The notes under the pieces are model-generated. The model saw only the letters and a list, made by a program, of their open reading frames with translations, searched no databases and had not been told where the DNA came from. A DNA stretch of 64,000 nucleotides from Pseudomonas faucium (lineage in GTDB: Bacteria > Pseudomonadota > Gammaproteobacteria > Pseudomonadales > Pseudomonadaceae). Below, piece after piece: positions 44,941-53,301 of the stretch. Where the stretch lies: the NCBI RefSeq assembly GCF_021602585.1, contig NZ_BQIP01000006.1:124001-188000 (forward strand), read 5' to 3'. Each line of letters starts with the position of its first letter. Position 1 is the stretch's first letter. A program made the translations under genes and the position numbers.

Positions 44941-44980
44941 GGGTCGATAGCTGCCAGTCGTAGATGGCTGCTTTCGACCC
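44941..44980. repeat. island dispersed repeat, copy C
   Basis: gggtcgatagctgccagtcg...gctttcgaccc. It is the copy closest to a perfect gggtcga/tcgaccc-ended unit. Confidence 0.78.
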
Positions 44981-45010
44981 GAAGCTGCCTGTCGCCAGGC
45001 TTGAGCGACC

Positions 45011-45105
45011 CCTGTGGGGAGTGGGTTTACCCTCGAAGAATTCAACGCGGTAATGGCACCGGCTCCATCGGTGTTCGCGGGTCAAACCCGCTCCCACAGG
45101 TCCCC
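45011..45105. repeat. REP pair, diverged
   Basis: cctgtggggagtgggtttacc and the partner gttcgcgggtcaaacccgctcccacagg face each other; the left arm has decayed. Confidence 0.65.
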
Positions 45106-45472
45106 GCTTAATCGACAAGTCATGTGCTATTCGGAGCTTATTCTGTCTGAAACAGTGCTACTTGAGTGGGTATCCGCATAGGGTCGGTTAGCGCCTCTGG
45201 ATCGGGCTGAGCATCCTTGTCCTCCCGCACCTGGAGGACAAGCCATGAATGCCATTACGACCAGCCGCCATCAGCTTGGGACAAAGGAAAAATTGGTCGG
45301 GTAGAAAGCTCCGCTCCGATTGAAAGATATCTGGGCCATTCGGTTAAGACTCAAATCACACCGCCTGTCCGACATCCCTCCTACCGGCCATGGCGGTGCC
45401 GTGACCGCTGGGATAGGTCCAGGCTCAGGTTGTAGTTCGTCATGACTCAGGTACCGCTAAGCTGGCGAAGCT

Positions 45473-45748
45473 TCAGCCCTTGTCAAGAATTTCCCCCCTA
45501 ACGCGAGCCAATAGTTCGTCCAAATTGCCTCCAGATTGCAGCAAAAAACTTTCGGCCAAGATGCTAAGTGGGTGCACGCCGATCATTTCTGCAATTGAGG
45601 TCAGCTTGTTGACCGTTACAGCTTTCATACCTCGCTCCAGGGAGCTAATGTAGGTTCGACTGCTGATGCTGCCGAAGTCCTCTTGGGTAAAGCCCTTGCG
45701 GAGGCGAGCATTGCGTAATGCCTGACCTACAGCATCATTCAGTTCCAT
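45473..45748 (-). CDS. XRE family HTH regulator (91 aa)
   Basis: Start ATG 45748 with AGGAG 9 nt upstream; longer in-frame starts (45817, 45853) would cover the operator. HTH: ALRNARLRKGFTQEDFGSISSRTYISSLERGMKAVTVNKLTSIAEMIGV (residues about 9-57), with the last helices VNKLTSIAEMIGVHPLSIL. The C-terminal helix may dimerise. Divergent from the 138-aa gene, with a perfect 9-bp dyad between them. Probably autoregulates and represses its neighbour. Confidence 0.85.
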   Translation of the reverse strand: MELNDAVGQALRNARLRKGFTQEDFGSISSRTYISSLERGMKAVTVNKLTSIAEMIGVHPLSILAESFLLQSGGNLDELLARVRGEILDKG

Positions 45749-45783
45749 TTGCGACTCCTGCAAAAGGAACGATGAAGCGTCAT

Positions 45784-45816
45784 TGAACACTAAAGGACTA
45801 CAATCTATAGTGTTCA
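45784..45816. promoter_or_regulatory. dyad operator between the XRE gene and the 138-aa gene
   Basis: tgaacacta (45784-45792) and tagtgttca (45808-45816) are perfect inverted arms with a 15-bp spacer. It is placed between the divergent starts at 45748 and 45839, so it is the likely XRE binding site. Confidence 0.65.
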
Positions 45817-45838
45817 TTTTTGGTTCGAGGTAGCCCGT

Positions 45839-46255
45839 ATGTTCGTGACCCATCCAGGCGCTGAGCTACGCGGTAACCTGCGATTCGCTGACGGCAGCAG
45901 GCAATGGGCGATCGTCGAGCAGGAGCTGGCCGTACCTTGGCTGTATGTGTGCATAACCCAGTTAGATGAGAGCTTCGATTTTCAGCGCATGATGCTAGTT
46001 TCGTGCGTGGAGCATTTTCGTCAGCTGCTGGAAGGGCTTCCGGCCAGCGCAACCGTGACGCGCATCATGAGCGTTTTGCCCAGCCAGGATGGCTCCGGAA
46101 TGTGGTCCATGGTGCCTGTTCAGGCAATCGAATTGAGTGAGCAAGATGAACGACCAATGTTCATGATCAAGCTTGCCAACGACCTGCACTACGAGGAACC
46201 GGTCAGGATGCAGACGTCACTTCCCGATCAGCGGATAATATATCGCGCAGAATGA
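45839..46255 (+). CDS. protein of unknown function (138 aa) under the XRE operator
   Basis: ATG with GAGGTAG. Soluble: MFVTHPGAELRGNLRFADGSRQWAIVEQELAVPWLYVCITQLDESFDF... No signal peptide, TM segment or motif I recognise. The divergent operator and regulator suggest a regulated accessory gene. Confidence 0.75.
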   Translation: MFVTHPGAELRGNLRFADGSRQWAIVEQELAVPWLYVCITQLDESFDFQRMMLVSCVEHFRQLLEGLPASATVTRIMSVLPSQDGSGMWSMVPVQAIELSEQDERPMFMIKLANDLHYEEPVRMQTSLPDQRIIYRAE

Positions 46256-46386
46256 CGTGACCGTCATCTATAACCGCGAATTGCAAAGCTACGCCCTAGC
46301 TTAACCTGTGAGCATGTACTAAATCGCAAAGGCGTTATGATCCACCAAAATCACTACTTATGCGGCCAACTTGGAACACCCAAGGA

Positions 46387-46899
46387 TTATGATCTAGCGC
46401 GAAACTCTGCGAACATTTCGCTCTTGGCTTTAGCCTCCATTTCCTCAGTATAGCCATATCGTCGGGCTATTGGCATTGTGATCGAATCAAGTTTAGCTGC
46501 AGCCTCACGAAAAAGCTCAGTCGCCTCTTGCAATTCCTCTATCATGTCGGAGCGACCCGACTCATGCATGAATTCGATAGCTCTACTAGAAAAATAACTA
46601 TGTGCAAGCCAGTTCCGCCTTTGCAACACCGACCCAAGTAGAGTCGAAACTTCTTCAGTGGGCTGCCCTTCGTTTTTGAGCTTTTGAAGCAGTCTCCCCA
46701 TAGTTTTACCGAGTTCGACTTCCTCATACCTGTCGAAATCCGAAGCCCACTCAGCCGCGTTACTAAACCCCTTCAGCTTTTTAGGAAAAAACTCCAAAAA
46801 CATGAGATGAATAAACATGGACTGCTCTACACATTGAGACCAGTACATGGCCAATCCATAGTAAGCATAAACATCGCGCACCTGCTCCTCTTCATTCAT
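46387..46899 (-). CDS. probable HEPN-like protein (170 aa)
   Basis: All-helical, AT-rich gene. R95-N-W-L-A-H100 in LQRRNWLAHSYF is the Rx4-6H motif of HEPN ribonucleases. The helix before it (ELGKTMGRLLQKL) and the aromatic N-terminal helix (VYAYYGLAMYWSQCVEQSMFIHLMF) also fit that fold. HEPN proteins often act as toxins or abortive-infection effectors. The next gene upstream on the same strand encodes a membrane protein, not a classical MNT antitoxin. RNase activity is inferred. Confidence 0.6.
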   Translation of the reverse strand: MNEEEQVRDVYAYYGLAMYWSQCVEQSMFIHLMFLEFFPKKLKGFSNAAEWASDFDRYEEVELGKTMGRLLQKLKNEGQPTEEVSTLLGSVLQRRNWLAHSYFSSRAIEFMHESGRSDMIEELQEATELFREAAAKLDSITMPIARRYGYTEEMEAKAKSEMFAEFRARS

Positions 46900-46981
46900 A
46901 TTATTCGCACCCCATCAAATTCCTCATGATCTACAAGAAGTCAGGAAGCGCCCACCTAAATTCTCAAGTGTTCGGAGCTTC

Positions 46982-47941
46982 TCATCTTCCACGCTGGCGA
47001 TGAATAGTTGAAAAAAAATCCTTAAGCCGCTGCGATTTATTAAATGTTTTCTTCTCCGGCGCGGACTGGAATCCTGACAACCAGCTTTCGTAGTCCTCGT
47101 CCTTCGGCAACAAACCTTCCTGCTCCGCCTTTTCCCAGGCGAAGCTACTAACACCTAGAGACTCTTCCCGAAACTCTTTCTTGTATTTCTTGGCTACGTG
47201 AATGCCGTGTTTTCGAAGGTCGTCACAAAGCTTCATGCTGAAAAAAATTGCATCATTTGTATACAATGATAGCGCCTGAACATAGCATCCATACTCTAGA
47301 TTAGCCTTACCTTTCGCATAAGGAATGCCAAAGTAAAAGTGATGTATTTCTGCTCCCGCTGGCAGCCTATCCTCTTTGATTATTAAGATAAGCTCGTTCC
47401 GCCCCTTTAGGGCGTCATTCAAATTTTTCACAGCATCAGCTAATGCTGTAACCGACGCGATAGCTCGTCCTGTAGTGGATATTTTTCCCATTACGATATC
47501 TTGAAGGGCTGAGATGGGTGGCGTGATCTCATCCAGCCGATTAAGATTAGGCGCCATCTGAAAAGCAGTTGGTCCGTTGCCCATAGCCACTTTTTGCTTG
47601 TAAAGCTCGAAGGCTTTGCAGTCTTCATCGTACGATTCTTTCATTGCCTTGATATGCTGCTTCTTGAGTGCGTAAGCAAGATTAGCAATCGTATGCGCCA
47701 GCATAATACCAGTATTGGTGCTCCGCAGCTCTTTCTGTAATTCGTCGCGAAGTTTGCTCCTACCCGCAATTCGCTGAGCTGCCCAAGCACCAAGCCACGC
47801 ACCGATCAACGCTGTAATGAGGGCTGCCGTAGCTGTCATAATGAACGGGAACCATTCGAATTTATCCCAAAAATCCGATTTCGTTCCCCACGATGCAGAG
47901 GCTGTAAACACACCGTTGACTGGTTCCCACAACCCCGCCAT
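46982..47941 (-). CDS. membrane-anchored protein of unknown function (319 aa)
   Basis: ATG with GGGAG. One strong TM segment lies at about residues 30-53 (PFIMTATAALITALIGAWLGAW), preceded by a short aromatic N-terminus. A long helical soluble domain rich in Lys/Glu follows and continues to the end. No motif recognised. It sits in an AT-rich stretch with the HEPN-like gene (82 bp away, same strand) and may be functionally linked. Confidence 0.7.
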   Translation of the reverse strand: MAGLWEPVNGVFTASASWGTKSDFWDKFEWFPFIMTATAALITALIGAWLGAWAAQRIAGRSKLRDELQKELRSTNTGIMLAHTIANLAYALKKQHIKAMKESYDEDCKAFELYKQKVAMGNGPTAFQMAPNLNRLDEITPPISALQDIVMGKISTTGRAIASVTALADAVKNLNDALKGRNELILIIKEDRLPAGAEIHHFYFGIPYAKGKANLEYGCYVQALSLYTNDAIFFSMKLCDDLRKHGIHVAKKYKKEFREESLGVSSFAWEKAEQEGLLPKDEDYESWLSGFQSAPEKKTFNKSQRLKDFFSTIHRQRGR

Positions 47942-48170
47942 TGAAACTCCCTCATGCTATTCGCGACATATAGCCAACAATCATAGTAGTAGCCCATTAA
48001 ATGTGATAGAGCTGGTGAGAACAAGCGGGTGCCCTACCGGCATTGGGCAACCTTTACTCTCAAAATAGCAACTAGGAGGAGCCACCATAATGCGTACTTC
48101 AGTTGGTGTGGTGGCCCCGTCAACTAAGCGTAAACAACAGAGCTCTGGCTAGACGCTCTCGCTTTGCAAA

Positions 48171-50585
48171 CTATATCGCGGCCCGCTGACGTGCCTCCTC
48201 TCTTGTCTGCAACTGCAGAGCCAGGGTGGCTTGAATCTCGGTGTATAATTGTGCCTGCTCGTTATCGCGGTCTGACACCGTCACTACAAGCGCGTAGGGC
48301 TCTTCAACCAGCACATCCGGATGATTCCACTCCCGATCCTGGCGAATTACCACCACGAACCACTTCTCGTCCGGATTGCGCTGCTTAAAGGTCCATTTTG
48401 AGGACTGCACAGTGCCTCTGCTTCTCAGCTGCGCAGAGATATCCCGATTGGTCGCTGCATCGTCATTTCGTGTCTCTGCTTCGTCCTGGTTTTCCTTGTT
48501 GAAGTGAGCCTGCACTTCATCAAGCGACTTACCTTTGACCAACCTGTAGCTAATCTGCGTGGCAAGATAATCCAACCGCGTGGTTCTCACAGCTGGCGAA
48601 TAAGCGAGAGTCACGCTCAATTCCCTCAGCCCTCTCGCTTTGCGCAGATAAGACGCTGGCAGTGGCAACTCGAAGAACTGACAGGCGTCTTTTTCAATCG
48701 TCTCCTCGCACATTAGCACGACGCAGTGATCCGAGGATCGGAACAAATCGCTTTCGTTCACCTGCCCATAGCCGGCAACGTCGCGAGAAATCTCACGGTT
48801 ATAGGTGGCTTTGTTGACCTTGTATCCCTTCCTCATTTCGTCAGAGAAAGTGGTCTCAATCTCGCTCGGCAGCGAGGCATGATTCACCAGCATCGCTCGA
48901 AGCAAGTTAGCCGAGGCGTCCGGATATTCATTGAGTAAACGGCCGGAAAGGTAGGTGATGTAGGGGGCAGAGAAGCTCGTACCGCAGATTTCTTTGAACA
49001 GCGTATTGCCCTGAAACTGGTAGTTCAAGGTCAGAACACCCAGGCCGCGCATTTCCGTCTTCCACTGGCTATTCCTGAAATGCACCGGGCACGCCAGGTT
49101 TCCTCCATGAGCCACCAGCTCCGGCTTCAACGCGCCTTTAACCGACGGGCCATGACGCGTGAATGGCGATGGCTGATTCTCACAGGAAGGAGATAGCTGA
49201 TGAATTTCAGGATAACGCTGACTGTCCACGGTAGCATCGTGTCGAGCAATACTCCCGACCGTTAGCACGTTCATTGCCGGTGCTGGATCAATGATGACGC
49301 TGGTCTCGTGCAACAGGTACTCGGGGTACTCTTCGCGCCAGCTATTGATAGGTACAGCAGGGTCAGATGACCCCATGAAATTACCGGTCGAGACTACGAA
49401 CAGGACGTTGTGCTTACGCGCAAGCACATCCAGGATGTAAGCCAACCCGCGAACGTGGCTGCCGTCATAGGGAGCATTACTGTTCCCCAATGAAAGGTTG
49501 AAAATTCTGCACCCTAAACCTACGAAGTGCTCAACAGCCTCCGTCAGAGTGGCCTCAACGGTGTGCTCGTCGTAAATAGGATTCTCGGTATCTGGGCATT
49601 TCCGCATGACCTTGCCGTTATAGAGCCAAAACTCCGGCCGCCAGTAGTTACTGCGGTCACAAGCTTCAACGTCACCATACAGAGCGATGCCGGCTACAGC
49701 GGTACCGTGCCCCACTTCATCGAATTCGTCTTGGCCTTCAACGAATGATTCACTCTCGGCAATTGCGGATCTAAGAAGTGGATGGTTGGTGTTGATCCCA
49801 CTGTCGAGAATGCATACTCGTGCTGCTTCGAGGGCAGGTTGCGGAATGTTGCCTGGAAGCTCAGATATATCTCGGTTCAGCTGGGCATAAGTGATGCCGG
49901 TCTGCGGTATCCGATCGACCAGACGCACATCGCTGTGATTCAAAAGCAGGTCAGCCTGCGCCTGAGTAGTTTCAACGCGATACATGACCAAGCTGTCGTA
50001 ATTCAGCTTGTGCACAGTCTGGATACCAGACTCTTCCAACCATTTCTCAAAACCCGTGACGAGGCGAATCCGCGCTGGATGATTCATGACGTAGTGAGGC
50101 CATAGCTCAACATCCAGCTTAAAGTTCTCGCCATCTGGGAGGCCAAGATTGCGCAGCGCCCAGCTCTTCCTATCCTCTGCAGACCAGGCATCAATACCCT
50201 CGATGGCTTCGAGAATCTGCTTATAGCTTACGGTTTGACCCAGGACGCCGAGCTTGTTCAGGTGGTCTTGGAAAACCGCTAAGCCCTGCTCGGTGGCGAA
50301 CACGACGCACACCTGCTTGCCTTCCTGACTGATGAACTCCAAGCCATGCTTTTGGAGATTTTCGAAGGTCATCGCGCCGTCATACTGCAACTTAAGCACG
50401 AAAGGGGAGTTTTCTGCGGACTTAATTTGCTGGCGCGCAATGCCTGCGGCAGTGGCGAAGTAGCCGTTCAGCTTTTGACCATGCCCGCGCAAGTCACCTC
50501 GTTTGGCGAACTTTGGCGGATTTTTTGTCCGGCGGGCATTGTCGAGATTTTCGCGCTCAAAGCTCAGGTGCTTGTACGTTGCCAT
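48171..50585 (-). CDS. cytoplasmic subtilisin-like serine peptidase (S8), partner of an AAA+ ATPase
   Basis: 804 aa without signal peptide. Catalytic triad: D261 (CILDSGIN), H293 (VGHGTAVAG), S537 (CGTSFSAP), with the oxyanion Asn at about 402 (STGN). An N-terminal region of about 240 residues precedes the peptidase domain and may bind targets or the ATPase. A 200-residue C-terminal domain contains EETIEKDACQFFELPLPASYLRKARGLRELSVTLAYSP and is beta-rich. The start is 23 bp after the ATPase stop, with AAGGA, so they are one operon. Subtilase/AAA+ pairs recur in accessory regions; an antiphage role is inferred. Confidence 0.9.
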   Translation of the reverse strand: MATYKHLSFERENLDNARRTKNPPKFAKRGDLRGHGQKLNGYFATAAGIARQQIKSAENSPFVLKLQYDGAMTFENLQKHGLEFISQEGKQVCVVFATEQGLAVFQDHLNKLGVLGQTVSYKQILEAIEGIDAWSAEDRKSWALRNLGLPDGENFKLDVELWPHYVMNHPARIRLVTGFEKWLEESGIQTVHKLNYDSLVMYRVETTQAQADLLLNHSDVRLVDRIPQTGITYAQLNRDISELPGNIPQPALEAARVCILDSGINTNHPLLRSAIAESESFVEGQDEFDEVGHGTAVAGIALYGDVEACDRSNYWRPEFWLYNGKVMRKCPDTENPIYDEHTVEATLTEAVEHFVGLGCRIFNLSLGNSNAPYDGSHVRGLAYILDVLARKHNVLFVVSTGNFMGSSDPAVPINSWREEYPEYLLHETSVIIDPAPAMNVLTVGSIARHDATVDSQRYPEIHQLSPSCENQPSPFTRHGPSVKGALKPELVAHGGNLACPVHFRNSQWKTEMRGLGVLTLNYQFQGNTLFKEICGTSFSAPYITYLSGRLLNEYPDASANLLRAMLVNHASLPSEIETTFSDEMRKGYKVNKATYNREISRDVAGYGQVNESDLFRSSDHCVVLMCEETIEKDACQFFELPLPASYLRKARGLRELSVTLAYSPAVRTTRLDYLATQISYRLVKGKSLDEVQAHFNKENQDEAETRNDDAATNRDISAQLRSRGTVQSSKWTFKQRNPDEKWFVVVIRQDREWNHPDVLVEEPYALVVTVSDRDNEQAQLYTEIQATLALQLQTREEARQRAAI

Positions 50586-50608
50586 TCATCATCCTTGACT
50601 GCAGCGGA

Positions 50609-51592
50609 TCAGTGTTTTCGAAGCCCCTCTCGCACCAATGCACTACGAAGCTCTTTGATGGTGAGGAACTCTTGGTTTCGCAATATCATACGCTTAATGG
50701 CACGCCGAACAACTCGTTCGACATCGGCACCACTTTTCCCTTCAAGCTCTGCCAGCAACTCGCCGTCATCTAGCTCAAATTGTCGGCGAATACCCCGCAA
50801 CTTTAGCTGCAACAATGCGGTAAGCTGTTTTCTATCAGGAAGTGGAAATTCAATGGCGTCATCAAACCGGCGCCAAATTGCTGAGTCAAGAATACTTTCG
50901 TGGTTGGTCGCTGCCAAAATGAGGCTCTGGCCATCGTAAGCATCCATCATCTGCAATACAGCATTGACCACACGGCGGAGCTCACCGTGATCAGAACTAT
51001 CACCACGCTCTTTGCCAATCGCATCAAACTCGTCAAACAAAACAACCAACTGATGCTTCGAAATGAACTCAAACACCTTTCGCAGGTTGGCGGCAGTTTC
51101 TCCGAGGAACGACGACACCAGTGCGTCGAGCCGCACGATAGCCAATGGCCGGTCCAGCTCGAAGGCGATCACTTCGGCCGCAAGAGTCTTACCGCAACCT
51201 GGTGGACCGAAGAAAATGACCTTGCCTGAGGGCTTCATACCGTAGCTGCGAAGGACCTCAGAGCGGCGATGCTCCTCAAGCATCTCCTCGATCATGACGG
51301 CACTGCTTTCAGGTAGGATGATCTCTTCGAGCGATCGCTTGGGCGGCCTAATATCGAGAAGCGGAAGTCCACGCTCCTTATCTACAGGAATGTCAGCGGT
51401 AAATTGCGGTTTACGTGCAGACTGAACATGCATGTCGCCGCCGTAAAGAATCTGTTCCAGATCATTGGCCAGAAGGTGGTGCTGTTTTTGCCGCTCTTCT
51501 TCGATAATAGCTTCCGAAGCACGACGGAAGGCCGCCTGATCCCCGAGTGTTCCGGCCTTGAAGAGCTGCCGTAGTATTTTTCCGTTAGCCAT
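50609..51592 (-). CDS. AAA+ ATPase, partner of the subtilase
   Basis: 327 aa. Walker A GPPGCGKT (129-136), Walker B VVLFDEFDAIG (LFDEFD at 185-190), sensor 1 N230 (AATNHESILD), Arg fingers R241/R242 (WRRFDDAIEF), as in FtsH/SpoVK/Cdc48-type AAA domains. The first about 85 residues are a helical leader, and the C-terminus is the small helical lid. Upstream gene of the operon; it may unfold or present substrates to the downstream protease. Confidence 0.9.
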   Translation of the reverse strand: MANGKILRQLFKAGTLGDQAAFRRASEAIIEEERQKQHHLLANDLEQILYGGDMHVQSARKPQFTADIPVDKERGLPLLDIRPPKRSLEEIILPESSAVMIEEMLEEHRRSEVLRSYGMKPSGKVIFFGPPGCGKTLAAEVIAFELDRPLAIVRLDALVSSFLGETAANLRKVFEFISKHQLVVLFDEFDAIGKERGDSSDHGELRRVVNAVLQMMDAYDGQSLILAATNHESILDSAIWRRFDDAIEFPLPDRKQLTALLQLKLRGIRRQFELDDGELLAELEGKSGADVERVVRRAIKRMILRNQEFLTIKELRSALVREGLRKH

Positions 51593-52515
51593 TTGATAGG
51601 TCCTGCAATTAGGTTGTTTCTCAGAGTCGTCAACTCATGAAACCAATTCTTGCCCTAAGCAGTACAACTAACAGGCTGAATCAATGAGAGCTAACATGAA
51701 CGGACTCCTTTCCAATAATCACTATAGTGCAAACTCTAAAAACTCTTACACTAAGCCTACTGCAAGAGTATCGCCTAGGGTGGCTATTTGTCCAGTATTT
51801 CCAAAGCCTCAGCTCGGATTTTCAATGACAGTCGACGAGCGGCTTTGCTTGCGAGGACGATGAGCCGCCCTCTGTAAAAACGCCACTCCAAGGATAGTCA
51901 GATACCCGCACACCCAGCATGCTGGCCGGGAGAACCTGCAAGCATCTGCAACTAGATAACTTTCTCGCTAAAACTAGAACGTCGAACACTAAGCATGATC
52001 CATGCGTGCACCACAACACCTAAAAATTCTGCAATCTTATACCGTTATCAAACTTCTCAGCTGTTTGTTCAGCCTGCAGGGTGCTTAAGACCTGTAATTG
52101 AAGAGATTGGAGTTGCGCTACACATGCGATGACCGGCGAAGCGGGCTTGGTGCCAGATGAAAAAGTTAAGTTTCGAGGCTACATCTGGCCCGAAAAGCGC
52201 CAAAAGTTTACTAAAAAATTATACAAAGCAACGTTTTTACATTTCTTGCCGTTGCCGACAGGCTGGAGCCCAGAATTCTAGGGGGGAAAATTCTCAATCA
52301 CAAAACGCAACCAAAAACTAATAGCGCAGATCGGGGTATTGAGCCAAAACCAAGCCCTCTAAATAGATAGATAAAGACATCGACGATCGCCCCGGCAAGT
52401 GGCCCGGGCGATGTGTTTACGGGGTGTGATTGAACAAAGGCGACCATTCTACGCCAACCTGCGGCGTTTCACAGGGTGGTCGGATGGTGGGGCGGGTTGG
52501 GGCCGCTTCGCGGCC
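51593..52515. other. AT-rich non-coding right flank of the island
   Basis: About 0.9 kb with no supported gene. Remnant-like frames are short: a 50-aa frame at 52129-52281 (plus) with AT-rich codons and no ribosome site. A GC hairpin atcgccccgg...ccgggcgat sits at about 52386-52411. Core-style sequence resumes after about 52.4 kb, so a junction is likely near there. Confidence 0.5.
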
Positions 52516-52629
52516 CATTCGCCGGCAAGCCGGCTCCCACAGAAGGCCTGTGGCGAACCTGTGGCTGCCGGCTGCCACAGAAGGCCCTTGGCGAACCCGT
52601 GGGAGCCGGCTTGCCGGCGATGAGGCCAG
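52516..52629. repeat. REP cluster (type 1), three units
   Basis: attcgccggcaagccggctcccacag, a decayed central unit (gtggctgccggctgccacag), and gtgggagccggcttgccggcgatgaggcc. It also marks the return to core composition. Confidence 0.82.
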
Positions 52630-52645
52630 CACAGCCTCACATGAA

Positions 52646-53068
52646 TCAGACGTGACGCTGCTTGGCCTTGCCCCGCGGCAACCGGCAACGGTCACCCTGC
52701 TCGGCCAGGCGCGCGGCATAGGCGGCCTTGACGCTGAAGCCGCCGCTGCGGGCAGGCTGTTCAACGGCCTTGGCCGGCTTGGCGGCGGGCGCGCTGGCGG
52801 CCTTGGCCGCAGGTTTGGCCGCGGCCACGACCTCGGCCGGTGCTGCAGCCGCCTTGGCGGTCTTGCGCAGTTCGGCCAGCGACGGCGTCTTGTTTTTCGC
52901 GGCAGCTGCCGCTTCAGGCTTGACCAGCGAGCGCTGGCACGACTTGCACGATACGTCCTCGGTCACGGCAGTGCTGACAAGGGTCTGACTGCTGCGCCCA
53001 CAGGCGGAATCGAGGCCATTGGTGGAAAAGTGAGTAACCAAAAGCGAACATCTCCGAAGCGTTGTCAT
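52646..53068 (-). CDS. small zinc-ribbon-like protein with Ala/Pro/Lys-rich tail (140 aa)
   Basis: ATG 53068; an in-frame ATG 53083 is possible. The N-terminal domain holds VTHFSTNGLDSACGRSSQTLVSTAVTEDVSCKSCQRSLVKP, with one upstream Cys and a CxxC that look like a zinc site together with the His. The rest is a long A/P/K-rich disordered region with K-rich blocks, ending RCRLPRGKAKQRHV. Possibly nucleic-acid associated; function unknown. As I recall, it neighbours ettA in P. putida lineages lacking the island. Confidence 0.7.
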   Translation of the reverse strand: MTTLRRCSLLVTHFSTNGLDSACGRSSQTLVSTAVTEDVSCKSCQRSLVKPEAAAAAKNKTPSLAELRKTAKAAAAPAEVVAAAKPAAKAASAPAAKPAKAVEQPARSGGFSVKAAYAARLAEQGDRCRLPRGKAKQRHV

Positions 53069-53301
53069 TGAAGCGGCCGGCATTCTCGCACAGGAAGCAG
53101 GGTCTTGCCGAACCCAGCGCCGGCACCACGACTACCGGCAATCGATGACCGGGCTGGCACTTTGCCATAATGCCAGGCATGCTAGCCCGTTTCGGGTGTC
53201 CGGCCTTATAGTGCGCCACCACGGTCCCGGCCCCTGTAGGCACCGGCATGCACCGTGCATAACAAAACCTGCCATCGCCAGCCCAATCGCAGGACCAACG
53301 C

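Larger units (their letters stand above)
44885..45472. other. intergenic stretch with repeats
   Basis: Holds dispersed repeat copy C (44941-44980) and a decayed REP pair (45011-45105). The rest has no supported gene. Short frames near 45217-45435 lack a ribosome site and recognisable features. Confidence 0.55.
27883..52645. mobile_element. genomic island (about 24.7 kb) between ettA and the zinc-ribbon-like gene
   Basis: Base composition and codon use change sharply just after ettA: AT-rich runs, TTA/ATA codons and many AAA lysines. The core style returns by about 52.65 kb. The segment begins with a recombinase cassette and carries catabolic, sulfatase and defence-like modules of differing composition, so it is mosaic. 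From memory, P. putida relatives have ettA next to this small gene and the GGDEF-EAL gene. Exact ends could not be fixed: I found no convincing direct repeat between 27.9 and 52.4 kb. Confidence 0.7.

Noticed and set aside
52129-52281. 50-aa plus-strand frame in the right flank of the island
   Set aside because: AT-rich and without a ribosome site; kept only as a possible remnant.
27883-52645. Direct repeats bounding the island
   Set aside because: I compared 27.88-28.01 kb with 52.0-52.45 kb and saw none of useful length; a longer target or a shifted end could still exist.
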